Shown here: positions 27,499-37,136 of the stretch, piece by piece
How positions within the stretch are numbered: the first letter of the stretch is position 1
Layout: every line of letters starts with the position of its first letter
Source: Mycobacterium sp. 155
Lineage (GTDB): Bacteria > Actinomycetota > Actinomycetes > Mycobacteriales > Mycobacteriaceae
Direction: 5' to 3'
Length of the DNA: 64,000 nucleotides
Assembly (NCBI RefSeq): GCF_000373905.1
Contig: NZ_KB892705.1
Span: 744,001 to 808,000 of the forward strand
Translations under genes and position numbers: made by a program
The notes under the pieces: generated by a model
Told to the model about the DNA's origin: nothing
The model's database searches: none
The model's input: only the letters and a program-made list of their open reading frames with translations

Positions 27499-28719
27499 CT
27501 AGGTGTCGTTGCCGACGGTGACTGCGGTCGCCTCGTCGGTGAGTTCGTCGAGCTCATCCTCGATGGTGTGCTCGTCATCTATGTGGCTCAGATGCGAGCG
27601 GGACGCAAAGAGCACGGCCGCACCGGCGAGCACGGCGGCGGCGCCCACCCAGTACGGCAGGTGCATGCTGACCTGCTCGCCGAGCAGCCCGGCCAGCCAC
27701 GGCGCGACGGCCGCACCGCTGAACCGCAGGAAGCTGTAGGCCGCCGAGGCCACGCCGCGCTCCACCGGCGCGGCTTTCATCACGGTTTCGGTGATCAGAG
27801 TGTTGTTGACACCGATGAACAGGCCCGCGACGACGACACCTGTTGCCAGCACGGCCTTGGAATCCGTCCATACCGCCATCGCAGTCAGCACCGCGGTGAA
27901 GCCGATCAGGTTGAGGATGAGCACCCGTACGGTGCCGAACCGGTGCTGCAGCCGCGGCGCCACCACCACCGAGGTGAAGGCCAGCGCCACACCCCAGCCG
28001 AAGAAGATCAGGCCGATCTCATGCGCCGTCATGTCCAGGGGGAATGGGGTGAACGCCAGCAGGGTGAAGAAGCCGAAGTTGTACAGCAGGGCGGTTATCG
28101 ATACTCCGAGCAGCCCGCGGTGACGCAGCGCCCGGAACGGGTCGGCCAGCGTGGTCGCGCGCTCGGCTCGTGGGGTGGCCGGGAGCAGGAAGGCGGTGAT
28201 CACTAGGGCGAACGCCATCAACGCCGACACTCCGAAGAACGGGCCGCGCCAGGAGATCGAGCCCAGCACGCCGCCGACCAGCGGTCCGACCGCGATGCCC
28301 AGGCCCAGTGCGGCTTCATAGAGGATGATCGCCTGTGCCACAGAGCCTTTGGCGGAGTTGACGATGGTGGCCAGGGCGGTGGCAATGAACAGGGCGTTAC
28401 CAAGTCCCCACAGGGCGCGCCAGCCGACGATCTGCATGACCGTGTCGCTCATCCCGGCCAGTCCCGCACCGGCGATGATGACGACCAGGCCAAGCAGCAG
28501 CGTGCGTTTCGGTCCGATCCGGCTCGACACCACCCCGGTGATCAGCATCGCCACGCCCATCACCGCCATATAGCTGGTGAACAGCAGTGACACCTGCGAC
28601 GGTGAGGCGTCGAGGTTGTCCGCGATCGGTTTGAGGATCGGGTCCACCAGTCCGATGCCCATGAAAGCAACGACGGAGGCGAAGGCTACGGCCCATACGG
28701 CCTTGGGTTGGCGCCACAT
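27499..28719 (-). CDS. MFS transporter (drug/metabolite efflux type)
   Basis: This 406-aa major facilitator protein has about twelve hydrophobic spans. It begins MWRQPKAVWAVAFASVVAFMG, with the cytoplasmic loop motif SRIGPKRTLLLGL after span 2. The gene follows marR by 35 bases on the same strand and is probably controlled by it, which suggests an exporter induced by a small-molecule ligand. The substrate is unknown. The longer frame to 29103 is marR sequence read in another frame. Confidence 0.88.
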   Translation of the reverse strand: MWRQPKAVWAVAFASVVAFMGIGLVDPILKPIADNLDASPSQVSLLFTSYMAVMGVAMLITGVVSSRIGPKRTLLLGLVVIIAGAGLAGMSDTVMQIVGWRALWGLGNALFIATALATIVNSAKGSVAQAIILYEAALGLGIAVGPLVGGVLGSISWRGPFFGVSALMAFALVITAFLLPATPRAERATTLADPFRALRHRGLLGVSITALLYNFGFFTLLAFTPFPLDMTAHEIGLIFFGWGVALAFTSVVVAPRLQHRFGTVRVLILNLIGFTAVLTAMAVWTDSKAVLATGVVVAGLFIGVNNTLITETVMKAAPVERGVASAAYSFLRFSGAAVAPWLAGLLGEQVSMHLPYWVGAAAVLAGAAVLFASRSHLSHIDDEHTIEDELDELTDEATAVTVGNDT

Positions 28720-28754
28720 CGGGGCGATGACTCCTGTCTGTTGTCGGTTCGGTT

Positions 28755-29225
28755 CTAGTTGTCGTCGGCCGGGCCACGGTCCTCGAGGAGCCGGCGGATG
28801 ACGTCCACGGCGGCCGCCAGGGTCTGGCGGTCCTCGGGAGCCAGGCGATCGAGTCGCGGGTTGATCGCGGCGGCTCGATCGAGCCGGGCCTGGGTGAGGG
28901 TGCGTCGGCCCTCTTCGGTGATGCGGATCAGGACAGCGCGGGCATCGCCGGGGTCGGCGGTGCGTGAAACCAGCCCGGCGTCTTCGAGTCGGCGCACCTG
29001 GGTCGTCATCGTCGGTTGCGAGCAGTGGTCGAGGTAGGCCAGGTCGGAGATCCGGGCTTGGCCCTGATCCTCGATCGTGGACAGCAACCGCGCCTGCGCC
29101 CACGGCAGCGGCAGCCGGGTACGTTGGTTGGCGAGGCGATTCAGTCGCGCTACGACAGAGAGCAATTCCGCACCGAGTTCGCTCTTGCGTTGAGTCACGG
29201 TGTCCTCCACGATGGGGGTCGGCAT
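28755..29225 (-). CDS. MarR-family transcriptional regulator
   Basis: This winged-helix repressor has 156 aa. Typical MarR elements are ELLSVVARLNRLANQRTRLPLPWAQARLL, the recognition-helix region ISDLAYLDHCSQPTMTTQVRRLEDAGLV, and the wing DPGDARAVLIRITEEG. I start at ATG 29225. A perfect 8-3-8 palindrome (29237-29255) sits 11 bases upstream, the expected operator. It likely regulates itself and the downstream MFS transporter. Confidence 0.92.
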   Translation of the reverse strand: MPTPIVEDTVTQRKSELGAELLSVVARLNRLANQRTRLPLPWAQARLLSTIEDQGQARISDLAYLDHCSQPTMTTQVRRLEDAGLVSRTADPGDARAVLIRITEEGRRTLTQARLDRAAAINPRLDRLAPEDRQTLAAAVDVIRRLLEDRGPADDN

Positions 29226-29236
29226 TTCACCATAGT

Positions 29237-29255
29237 TACATAGATTCTCTATGTA
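29237..29255. promoter_or_regulatory. MarR operator palindrome
   Basis: TACATAGA-TTC-TCTATGTA is a perfect 8-bp inverted repeat with a 3-bp centre. It is unusually AT-rich for this genome and lies immediately upstream of marR in the divergent spacer shared with the ECF transporter gene. Confidence 0.8.
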
Positions 29256-29331
29256 GTCCATGGGTCCCGTGGTGTCGCCTGTCACATGACGGCCATCGGA
29301 CCACACCGATTCCGGCTGGCAGAATCGAGAA

Positions 29332-31368
29332 ATGACCGCTCCCGGATCGGCGATCCAGCCACGGACAGCGGGTCCGTTGACCCCCGGCGAACTCGCCCAG
29401 GCTGCCGTGATGGCGGCGTTGTGTGCCGCCACGGCCATCATCGCGGTGGTGGTGCCGTTCGCAGCGGGCCTGTCGATGCTAGGCACCGTGCCGATGGGCC
29501 TCCTGGCTTACCGCTACCGGATGCGGGTGCTGCTCGCAGCCACCGTCGCCGGCGCCACCATCGCATTTCTGATCGCCGGACTGGGCGGCTTCATGACCGT
29601 GGTCAACTGCGCCTACATCGGTGGGCTGACCGGCATCGTGAAACGACGCGGACGCGGCACTCCGACGGTGCTGGCGGCGGCCGTCGTCGCCGGTGCGTTG
29701 TTCGGTATGGTGCTGGTCGGGGCCATGACCGTGCTGTCGCGGTTGCGCGTTCTCGCGTTCGAATCGATGACCGCCAATATCGACGGTCTGGCCGTGGCCA
29801 TGGCGCGGGTCCCCGTCCTGCGGGACTTCGCCGACCCGCTCAAGCACGGCTTCGCCACGCTGCTGGACTACTGGCCCGTGCTGATCCTCGGCTCGGGGGT
29901 ATTCAGCATTTGTTTCGTCAGCCTGGTGGGCTGGTGGGCGCTGTCGAGGGTGCTGGCCCGGCTGTCCGGTGTCCCCGATGTCCACAAACTCGTCGCCGAC
30001 ACCGCGGCGGGCGCGGTGGCGCCGGTGCCCGCCCGGCTGGCCGATGTTCGTTTCCGGTACCCGGGTGTCGACCACGACGCGCTCGGCCCGGTGTCGATGG
30101 ATCTGCGGCCGGGCGAACATGTCGCAATCACCGGCCCCAACGGTTCCGGCAAGACCACTCTGATGCTGGTACTGGCAGGACGCGAACCCACGGCGGGCAC
30201 AGTCGAACGCGCGGGCGCGGTCGGGCTGGGCCGCATCGGTGGAACCGCGGTGATCATGCAACACCCCGAAAGCCAGGTGCTCGGTACCCGGGTCGCCGAC
30301 GATGTGGTGTGGGGGCTCCCGCCCGGCACGACGACAGATGTGGACCGGCTGTTGACCGAGGTCGGCCTCGACGGGCTGGCCGACCGGGACACGGGCGGGC
30401 TGTCCGGAGGCGAACTGCAGCGGTTGGCAGTCGCGGGTGCGCTCGCGCGGGAACCCGCCCTGCTCATCGCCGACGAGGTCACCAGCATGGTCGATCAGCA
30501 CGGCCGCGACACCCTGATGACCGTGCTGTCGGGCCTGACCCAGCACCACCGGATGTCGCTGGTGCACATCACCCATTACGACGCCGAAGCGTCGTCGGCG
30601 GACCGTACGGTGAACCTGGGCGGCACAACCGACAACACCGACATGGTGCAGACCGCCGCCGTACCCGCCGGCACCATTCCCGGACATGAATCCGGTGCAC
30701 CCGTGCTGGAACTGACGGCGGTCGGGCACGAGTACGCCAGCGGAACCCCGTGGGCCAAAACGGCCTTGCGAGACATCACGTTCACCGTCAACGAGGGCGA
30801 CGGGCTTCTGATCCACGGCCTCAACGGTTCCGGCAAGTCCACCCTTGCGTGGATCATGGCCGGACTCACCGTGCCCACCTACGGCGCTTGCCTACTCGAC
30901 GGTGCACCGGTGTCCGGTCAGGTCGGCGCCGTGGCGATGTCGTTCCAGGCGGCGCGCCTGCAGTTGATGCGCAGCAACGTCGAACGGGAGATCGCCTCGT
31001 CCGCTGGCTTCCCGGTCGAGGATCAGGCCCGCGTCGCGGCGACGCTGGCCACTGTCGGCCTGGATCCGGGACTGGCTCGGCGCCGCATCGACCAGCTCTC
31101 CGGCGGCCAGATGCGCCGGGTGGTGCTCGCCGGTCTGCTCGGCCGGTCACCGCGTGCGCTCATCCTCGACGAGCCGTTGGCCGGTCTGGACGCGGCCAGC
31201 CAGCGCGGATTATTGCGGTTGCTGGAGGATCTGCGGCGTGACACGGGGCTGACCGTCGTCGTCATCTCGCATGACTTCTCGGGCTTGGAGGACCTCTGCC
31301 CGCGCGCCTTGCATCTGCGCGAGGGAGTATTGGCGATGGCGCCCAGTGCAGCCGGAGGTGCCCGGTGA
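29332..31368 (+). CDS. fused ECF-type transporter: membrane S-like domain plus two ABC ATPases
   Basis: This 678-aa protein has an N-terminal membrane domain of about six spans (residues ~20-225). Two ABC ATPase domains follow: Walker [11 protein letters not shown] (near 270) with [15 protein letters not shown] and LLIADEVTS, then Walker [10 protein letters not shown] (near 500) with [16 protein letters not shown] and [11 protein letters not shown]. With the overlapping EcfT gene it makes a complete energy-coupling factor importer, like mycobacterial Rv2326c/Rv2325c. The vitamin or metal substrate cannot be read from sequence. Both ATPase sites look intact. Confidence 0.9.
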   Translation: MTAPGSAIQPRTAGPLTPGELAQAAVMAALCAATAIIAVVVPFAAGLSMLGTVPMGLLAYRYRMRVLLAATVAGATIAFLIAGLGGFMTVVNCAYIGGLTGIVKRRGRGTPTVLAAAVVAGALFGMVLVGAMTVLSRLRVLAFESMTANIDGLAVAMARVPVLRDFADPLKHGFATLLDYWPVLILGSGVFSICFVSLVGWWALSRVLARLSGVPDVHKLVADTAAGAVAPVPARLADVRFRYPGVDHDALGPVSMDLRPGEHVAITGPNGSGKTTLMLVLAGREPTAGTVERAGAVGLGRIGGTAVIMQHPESQVLGTRVADDVVWGLPPGTTTDVDRLLTEVGLDGLADRDTGGLSGGELQRLAVAGALAREPALLIADEVTSMVDQHGRDTLMTVLSGLTQHHRMSLVHITHYDAEASSADRTVNLGGTTDNTDMVQTAAVPAGTIPGHESGAPVLELTAVGHEYASGTPWAKTALRDITFTVNEGDGLLIHGLNGSGKSTLAWIMAGLTVPTYGACLLDGAPVSGQVGAVAMSFQAARLQLMRSNVEREIASSAGFPVEDQARVAATLATVGLDPGLARRRIDQLSGGQMRRVVLAGLLGRSPRALILDEPLAGLDAASQRGLLRLLEDLRRDTGLTVVVISHDFSGLEDLCPRALHLREGVLAMAPSAAGGAR

Positions 31369-32207
31369 CTGCGCCTTCCCGGGGACAACGCAGACCCATG
31401 GTGCTCCTGCGCCCGATACCCGGAGACAGCGTCATCCACCAACTGTGGGCCGGCACCAAGTTTCTGGCAGTCGCAGGCGTCGGAGTGCTGCTGACCTTCT
31501 ATCCCGGCTGGGTGCCCATCGGATTCATCGCGGTACTGGTTCTGGTAGTGGCTCGGTTGGCGCACATCCCGCGGGGCGCGGTGCCGTCGGTGCCGTTCTG
31601 GCTGTGGATTCTGCTGGCGCTCGGTGCGGCGACCGCGACACTGGCCGGCGGTGCCCCGATCGTCGATGTCGGGTCAATACACATCGGCCTGGGCGGGCTG
31701 CTCAACTTCCTGCGCATCACCGCGTTGTCGATCGTCCTGCTGGGCCTCGGTGCCCTGGTGTCATGGACCACCAACGTCGCCGACATCGCTCCCGCTGTCG
31801 CGACATTGGGCCGCCCACTGCGGTTCGTGGGTGTCCCGGTGCACGACTGGGCGGTGACGATCGCGTTAGCGCTGCGGGCCTTCCCGATGCTGATCGACGA
31901 GTTCCGCACTCTCTACGCGGCGCGACGGCTGCGACCCAAGGAACGGGCCGAGTCCTTCGGGGCTCGCAGGCGGCAACGAGTGGGCGATCTCATCGACCTG
32001 TTGGCTGCATCCGTGACCGTGGCGTTGCGTCGCGCCGACGAGATGGGCGACGCTATCACCGCGCGCGGTGGCGCAGGCCAGATCTCGGCGTTGGCGTCCC
32101 GGCCCAAGGCTCGTGACTGGGTGGCGTTCGCGGTACTGATCGTGGTGTGCGGCAGTGCGTTGGCGTTGGAGCTGACGGTGCTCGGCACCAGCTCGCCGCG
32201 TAGGTGA
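31365..32207 (+). CDS. energy-coupling factor transmembrane protein EcfT
   Basis: This 280-aa membrane protein starts at GTG within a 4-base overlap with the ATPase gene. It has about five hydrophobic spans and the cytoplasmic coupling helices with an [13 protein letters not shown] segment, which carries the Ala-Arg-Gly motif used to contact the ATPases. It completes the ECF importer encoded by the preceding gene. Confidence 0.9.
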   Translation: MTAPSRGQRRPMVLLRPIPGDSVIHQLWAGTKFLAVAGVGVLLTFYPGWVPIGFIAVLVLVVARLAHIPRGAVPSVPFWLWILLALGAATATLAGGAPIVDVGSIHIGLGGLLNFLRITALSIVLLGLGALVSWTTNVADIAPAVATLGRPLRFVGVPVHDWAVTIALALRAFPMLIDEFRTLYAARRLRPKERAESFGARRRQRVGDLIDLLAASVTVALRRADEMGDAITARGGAGQISALASRPKARDWVAFAVLIVVCGSALALELTVLGTSSPRR

Positions 32208-32220
32208 GCAAATTAGCCAG

Positions 32221-33552
32221 TCAGCGTGCCGCTGCTCCGTTGGCAGCCCATTGCGCATCGGCCAGACTGGACGCGACGTCCCTGCGGCCCAGAAACATCT
32301 CGTCGAAATAGGGTCGCAGTGCCTGATATCCGGCGGGGAACCCAGGGCCTCCTGGCGCCGAGACGCGTGGTCCGCGCAGCACCCGGAAGAAGGGGCTGAC
32401 GTCGACGCCCCGTGACTTCCAGTAGTCGTGGTAGACCGGTTGAGCCGCGAGCACCGCAGGCACTGCGGCGCCGTGCGCTCCGAGGAATTCGTTGCCCTGC
32501 TTGCTGCCCATCCACTCCAGTACCTGCCGTACCGCGCCTGGATGCTTGGTCGCCGAATTTGCCGCAGCGGCAATCCCATTGGTGACGCTCACTCGGCCCT
32601 TGGGCCCTTCGGACAGCATCACCACGCCCCAGCGAAACGGTGCCTGGTTGGCAACGGCCGCCAAGTTGAAGGTGCCGGACTGGAACAACGCCATCCTGCC
32701 CTGCAGGAACGTGTTGCGGGAGAAGTCACCGTTGCTGTTGGTGACCGAGGCCGGCGGCGCGACGTGGTCGGTGTTGATCAACCCGACCAGGTAGGTGAAC
32801 GCCTCGACCGCTTGCGGATTGTCGAATGCGAACTGGTCCCCGACAGTGAACACACCCCCGGCCGACCCGATGTAGTTCAGGTAAATACCCTGCATGTCGT
32901 TGGCTGCGTTATAGCCCCACTGGTGGATTCGGGTTGGATCGAACCCGTCGGTGTTGGCGGTGCGCCCGTCGTCGTCGACGGTGAGCCGGGTCAACAGTGG
33001 GCGGAGCGTGTCGTCGGGCCCGTTCGACCAACGCAGCGTGAGCAATTCGGTGAGGTCGACCCCGTCCGCTTCGAGCAGATCCGCGTTGAAGAACACGGCG
33101 ATGCCGGCGTCGGTCAACTGCGGTACTCCCCACAGCGCACCGTTTCGGGTGAATTGGCTGACCACCGACGGCTCCCAGGCGCGGGCAGCATTGGGGCCCA
33201 ACGTCTTCCCGATGTCCAGCAACCGACCGCTGTCGGCGTAACCGGCGAAGTAGGCGTTGGAGAGCCAGAAGATGTCGTCGGCGCCGCCGCCGGCCACGTC
33301 GGTGCGCAACGTGTCGAAGTACGACGAGAACGCCACGGTGTTGACGCGCACCTCGATGTCAGGGTGCTCACGGCTGAACTCGGCGAATGATTCCCGGTAC
33401 GCCGCGGCGGCCTGTTGATCCCACAGGCGCACGGTCACCACGGTGCGCCCCGACGGTTCGGTGTCGTGGCCCAGAAGCATGGCCAGCCCCAGCAGTACCG
33501 CCATGGTCAGCGCCAGGCCCGCGGCTGCCAGCGTCGAGAACCGGGGCGTCAT
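32221..33552 (-). CDS. uspC: aminosugar-binding protein of the UspABC importer
   Basis: This extracytoplasmic solute-binding protein has 443 aa. It starts at ATG 33552, overlapping the uspB stop (ATGA), with an N-terminal hydrophobic anchor (LAAAGLALTMAVLLGLAMLL) and no lipobox cysteine. Family features include VRLWDQQAAAAYRESFAEF and GYNAANDMQGIYLNYIG. In M. tuberculosis UspC binds aminated sugars released from peptidoglycan. It is the last gene of the leftward uspA-uspB-uspC operon; no ATPase gene is present, as in M. tuberculosis. Confidence 0.9.
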   Translation of the reverse strand: MTPRFSTLAAAGLALTMAVLLGLAMLLGHDTEPSGRTVVTVRLWDQQAAAAYRESFAEFSREHPDIEVRVNTVAFSSYFDTLRTDVAGGGADDIFWLSNAYFAGYADSGRLLDIGKTLGPNAARAWEPSVVSQFTRNGALWGVPQLTDAGIAVFFNADLLEADGVDLTELLTLRWSNGPDDTLRPLLTRLTVDDDGRTANTDGFDPTRIHQWGYNAANDMQGIYLNYIGSAGGVFTVGDQFAFDNPQAVEAFTYLVGLINTDHVAPPASVTNSNGDFSRNTFLQGRMALFQSGTFNLAAVANQAPFRWGVVMLSEGPKGRVSVTNGIAAAANSATKHPGAVRQVLEWMGSKQGNEFLGAHGAAVPAVLAAQPVYHDYWKSRGVDVSPFFRVLRGPRVSAPGGPGFPAGYQALRPYFDEMFLGRRDVASSLADAQWAANGAAAR

Positions 33553-34361
33553 TTGATTCCTGTGACGACGATCGAACGGGCGATGTTGCGTGACAGCGCG
33601 ACGAAAAGCACCAGCAACGGCACGATCGCTACCGTCGTCGCGGCCATCACCAGTGTCCATTGCGCGTTGTACTGCGTCTGCAGGCCCGCGGTGGCGACCG
33701 TCAGCACCTGCCACTTGCTTCCGCTGGTGATCACCAACGGCCACAGGAAGTTGTTCCATTGCGTCACCACGGTGATGAGCCCGAGGGTCACCAGGATCGG
33801 CCGGCTGACCGGCACCACGACGTGGGTGATCACGTCCAGAGTGTTGGCGCCATCGAGACGGGCCGCACTGATCAGGTCGCCCGGGATGGACCGGAAGTAC
33901 TCCCGTAGCAGGAAGATCGCGTACGGCGAGCCGAACACGAAAGGCAGCACCAGCGCCCAGAACGTGTTGCGTAGCCCGGCTTCGGCCATCATCAGATACA
34001 GCGGTATCACCGTCACCGTGGCCGGCACCATCAATGTGGCGATGTACACCCAGAACAACGTGTCGCGTCCCGGAAACTCCAGCCGGGCAAAGGCATAGGC
34101 AGCCAACACGGAGAACACCAACTGTCCGAGCAGGATGATGGCGGTCATCAAAGCCGTCACGACGATGGCCCGGCCGAAACCTGCGTCGGCCAGCCCCAGG
34201 TAGTTCTGAAGGGTTGGCGGTTTCGGCAGTGACATGGGTGAGTCAGTGTTGAACTGCTGTGCCGAGGTGAACGACGTGAGCAGCCCCAGTCCGAACGGCA
34301 GCAGCGTGATCACCGCGCCGAACACCAGCCCGGCGTAGATCGCGACGTTACGTGGGTTCAT
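33549..34361 (-). CDS. uspB: UspB permease (ABC sugar importer)
   Basis: This 270-aa inner-membrane permease has six predicted spans. The EAA loop that contacts the ATPase is SAARLDGANTLDVITHVVVP (near residue 175). It overlaps uspA by 14 bases upstream and uspC by 4 bases downstream. It matches the carbohydrate ABC permease type CUT1, partner of UspA. Confidence 0.92.
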   Translation of the reverse strand: MNPRNVAIYAGLVFGAVITLLPFGLGLLTSFTSAQQFNTDSPMSLPKPPTLQNYLGLADAGFGRAIVVTALMTAIILLGQLVFSVLAAYAFARLEFPGRDTLFWVYIATLMVPATVTVIPLYLMMAEAGLRNTFWALVLPFVFGSPYAIFLLREYFRSIPGDLISAARLDGANTLDVITHVVVPVSRPILVTLGLITVVTQWNNFLWPLVITSGSKWQVLTVATAGLQTQYNAQWTLVMAATTVAIVPLLVLFVALSRNIARSIVVTGIK

Positions 34362-35220
34362 AGCTGATCCGGCGGCGAAAGTACAGATGCTGGACCACGG
34401 TGAAGCCGACCAGCAGGACGAAGAGCAGGATCGCCATCACCGACGCGCGCCCGATGGCGGCCGCGCCGAACGCCTCGGCGTAGATGCGATGCGCGACGAG
34501 ATCGGTGCGCCCCTGCGGGCCGCCCGAGGTCAAGGCATAGACGGTGTCGAATACCTGGGCGGCACTGACGATTCCGGTGACCAGCACGAAGAACATCGTG
34601 GGCCGCAGCATCGGCAAGGTGATGTGGCGGAACCGTTGCCAGGAGTTCGCGCCGTCGGTACGGGCCGCATTGTGCACGTCCTCGGGGATGTTGAGGATCC
34701 CGGCCAGGAAGAACAGCGTGACATATCCGACGTTGGTCCAGATCACCACTGCCGACACCAGCGGCAGTGCCAGGCCCGGATCGGTGAGCCAGTCGATCTG
34801 ATGGCCCAGCACCGTGCTGACCGCGCCGTCGGTGGGTGCCAGGATCCAGCGCCACAACACCGCAATGGCCAGCGGTGCGCAGATCCACGGCAGTACGTAT
34901 ACGGTGCGGAAGAAGCCACTCCCGGGCAGACCCCGAGCCAGTAGCGCTGCCGCAACCAGTCCCAACCCGGTTTGAGTCGGTACCACCAATAGCACGAACA
35001 ACAGCGTGACCAGCAGTGACGTCGCGAACGACGAATCGGTGAGCACGTCCGTCCAATTGTCCAGCCCTACATAGCTGATCGGGCCCAACAAATCCCACCG
35101 ATGCAGGCTGAGCCAGGCCACCACCAGCATCGGCAGCAACAGGAACGTGACGACGCCGAACAGGCTGGGTCCGACGAGCGCGTAGCCCAGTGCGGTGTCC
35201 CGGACACGCGATGTGGCCAT
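34348..35220 (-). CDS. uspA: UspA permease (ABC sugar importer)
   Basis: This 290-aa permease starts at ATG 35220 (MATSRVRDTALGYALVG); the longer frame to 35283 gives an atypical N-terminus. It has six spans and the EAA motif NAARTDGANSWQRFRHITLP (near residue 205). As first gene of the operon it probably uses a promoter in the ~150-bp spacer to the next hydrolase gene. The length equals the M. tuberculosis protein. Confidence 0.92.
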   Translation of the reverse strand: MATSRVRDTALGYALVGPSLFGVVTFLLLPMLVVAWLSLHRWDLLGPISYVGLDNWTDVLTDSSFATSLLVTLLFVLLVVPTQTGLGLVAAALLARGLPGSGFFRTVYVLPWICAPLAIAVLWRWILAPTDGAVSTVLGHQIDWLTDPGLALPLVSAVVIWTNVGYVTLFFLAGILNIPEDVHNAARTDGANSWQRFRHITLPMLRPTMFFVLVTGIVSAAQVFDTVYALTSGGPQGRTDLVAHRIYAEAFGAAAIGRASVMAILLFVLLVGFTVVQHLYFRRRISYEPT

Positions 35221-35373
35221 TGAGCCATTAAAGCGGGTTGCGATTTCGGGTGACAGGCAGGCGGTCGTCCACCGGATGCCCACAGCATTCCGGTTGCTGG
35301 TCAGTCTGGAGCGCAGCGGGTTGGTCCGCGCCTTATGGTCGGATTCTGCCGAGTGGCGGCATCGCCACCACAG

Positions 35374-36162
35374 TCATGCGGCGAGTGAGTATGACGCCGG
35401 AAACAGTTGTGCGACCAGGGGTTCCGCACGGAACGGCCGCCAGTCGTCCACCGACACAGCGAGCCGGTCAAGGATGACGTGGACAACGGTGGCGTTCGCA
35501 CCCAGCCCGAAATGAGAACCGAAGACCTCGACATTTTCGGCGTGCGGTCCGTCATCCACACAGGCCGTCTTCCATTGCACGATTCCGTCTGACTTGGAAA
35601 ATATGGAGGTGATCGGCTGGAGAGGATTCTCGTGGTGCGTGCGCCACCGGTCTGACGAATATGACGGCGAGTGCTTGGCTTCGAAGAGGTCATGAATTTC
35701 GGCACCCGAAGACTGTCGCTGGGGGATCGTGTTGACCGGTGACCCCATGGTGATCACTCGGTCGACGAGATGCGGCCGCAACATGGCGAGTTCACGCGCA
35801 AACAAACCGCCCAGGCTCCAACCGACGATCGGTATCGGGCCGCCCTGCCGATTGGCGAGATCCTCCAGTCTCATCACAATGCCCTCGATGGCCGCGCGTG
35901 TCGGGCCGATGTTTCGGCCGAGCCGCCAGCCATGGGACCGATAGCCGGCCAGATCAATCGTCTTGCGCATCAATCGTGTGGACAGGTCGTCGGACATCAG
36001 GCCAGGAATCACGAGCACGTGTCGGCCTTGCCCTTCGCCGGCGTGCGCCATACCCAATGCGGGGATTGCACCGACGAATGCCATGTGCTCCGCCACGGCC
36101 CGATAGGGCTCCGCCAGATAGTGATACAGACTCGGCGTCTCTACTGCTACTCGATCACTCAT
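35374..36162 (-). CDS. alpha/beta hydrolase (esterase/lipase-like)
   Basis: This 262-aa hydrolase has the nucleophile elbow IVGWSLGGLFARELA (Ser near 127) and an oxyanion-region sequence VLVIPGLMSDDLSTRLM. Likely catalytic His is in VFGSHFGLG. I start at ATG 36162 (MSDRVAVETPSLYHY), since the longer frame adds a Cys/His-rich stretch unlike the family. The sequence recalls PHA-depolymerase-like or triacylglycerol lipase-like enzymes, and a phasin-like protein is encoded nearby, but the substrate is not known. Confidence 0.78.
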   Translation of the reverse strand: MSDRVAVETPSLYHYLAEPYRAVAEHMAFVGAIPALGMAHAGEGQGRHVLVIPGLMSDDLSTRLMRKTIDLAGYRSHGWRLGRNIGPTRAAIEGIVMRLEDLANRQGGPIPIVGWSLGGLFARELAMLRPHLVDRVITMGSPVNTIPQRQSSGAEIHDLFEAKHSPSYSSDRWRTHHENPLQPITSIFSKSDGIVQWKTACVDDGPHAENVEVFGSHFGLGANATVVHVILDRLAVSVDDWRPFRAEPLVAQLFPASYSLAA

Positions 36163-36406
36163 GGTCGCGTTTCGCCCCTTCGTGTCGGTGCCGGCCGTAT
36201 GGCGGTGGTGTGAACGGCAGTCGACTCGACAGTAGAGGTGGATCGACATGTGCGGGTGCGGTTTTGCGATGTCTATGTCGTGATCGAACTCAGTCTGCCC
36301 GCAGCGTTGTGTTCTGGGCGTGCACGGGCGTGTTCATTACAGAATTGCCAAGTGGGATTCGGTGTTCGGCGTAGCGAGGTCTGCCACCGGCGTGGCTTGT
36401 AGCAAG

Positions 36407-36441
36407 GAGAACCCGCCACCAACGAGTGGTGGCGGGTTCTC
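36407..36441 (-). terminator. strong hairpin terminator downstream of the phasin-like gene
   Basis: GAGAACCCGCCACCA and TGGTGGCGGGTTCTC form a perfect 15-bp stem around ACGAG. It lies 39 bases after the leftward stop at 36481. The rest of the spacer 36163-36480 shows no gene. Confidence 0.82.
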
Positions 36442-36480
36442 GTCGGCCAAAGAATGGCCAGCCGCCGTTGAGCGGGATTC

Positions 36481-36825
36481 TTACTTGGCAGCAGCAGCAG
36501 CCGGCTTGGCCGCAGCAGCAGCAGCTGGCTTGGCGACAGCAGCAGCCGGCTTGGCAGCGGTCTCGGTCTCGGTCAGGCTGGACTTCTCGATCACGGCCAG
36601 GGCGAAGTCGCGCTGCGCGGCGAGCAGGCGCTGGGCGATCGCGTAGTTGGCCTCCACAACCTCCTTGGGGCTGGGCAGGCTCGGCACCTCGCCGACGGAG
36701 ATAGCCGGGAAGGTCGACAGGGCCTTCAGGCTCTCCTCGAGGTCCGGCAGTACGGTCTTCGCGCGCTCCAGCGATGCAATCCACTGGTCGGTGAGATGGT
36801 TTGCGATCTCGGTGTAGTCAGACAT
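36481..36825 (-). CDS. phasin-like small protein with Ala/Lys/Pro tail
   Basis: This 114-aa protein has a helical N-terminal part (DYTEIANHLTDQWIASLERA, then VVEANYAIAQRLLAAQRDF) resembling phasin or HBHA-type amphipathic helices. Its low-complexity tail repeats K-P-A-A-A units (AAKPAAAVAKPAAAAAAKPA). An AAGGAG ribosome-binding site sits 7-8 bases before the ATG. Lys/Ala/Pro tails occur in heparin-binding hemagglutinin and histone-like proteins, but the N-terminal domain here is much shorter. A role at lipid-inclusion surfaces or in adhesion is possible and unproved. Confidence 0.75.
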   Translation of the reverse strand: MSDYTEIANHLTDQWIASLERAKTVLPDLEESLKALSTFPAISVGEVPSLPSPKEVVEANYAIAQRLLAAQRDFALAVIEKSSLTETETAAKPAAAVAKPAAAAAAKPAAAAAK

Positions 36826-37136
36826 TTGGTTCTCCTTGTGTGGTATGGGGGTCCGCTGGGCGTGACCATCGATTTGTAGAGCTGCAGAAGCAACGAACTC
36901 TGCTCGTCGGTCAACAACCGTCGGCGCAAATCACAGCTTCCACCGCGTCACTCTTGTCGTCGGGTTCAACCGTCGGCAGCCGGCCGTCGCCGATTCAGGT
37001 TTGTCACACCGACACTGCGTACTATACAAAGCATTTGCATTATTTGCAACGCGATCGGGTGATCGGCTTGGGAATGGGAGTGAATCCGCTGTTGGGGTCG
37101 GCTTGCGGAGGAGGGGTCGCAGGCAACTGGCAATAC
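36826..37136. other. 311-bp spacer without a gene
   Basis: It holds the leftward promoter region of the phasin-like gene and an AT-rich segment (near 37020-37050, TACTATACAAAGCATTTGC). I see no ORF with a credible start and no RNA gene. Confidence 0.5.

Noticed and set aside
29286..30689. 467-codon ORF in an alternative frame of the ECF ATPase gene
   Set aside because: The other frame carries both complete ABC signatures; this one is Arg/Gly-rich with no motifs.
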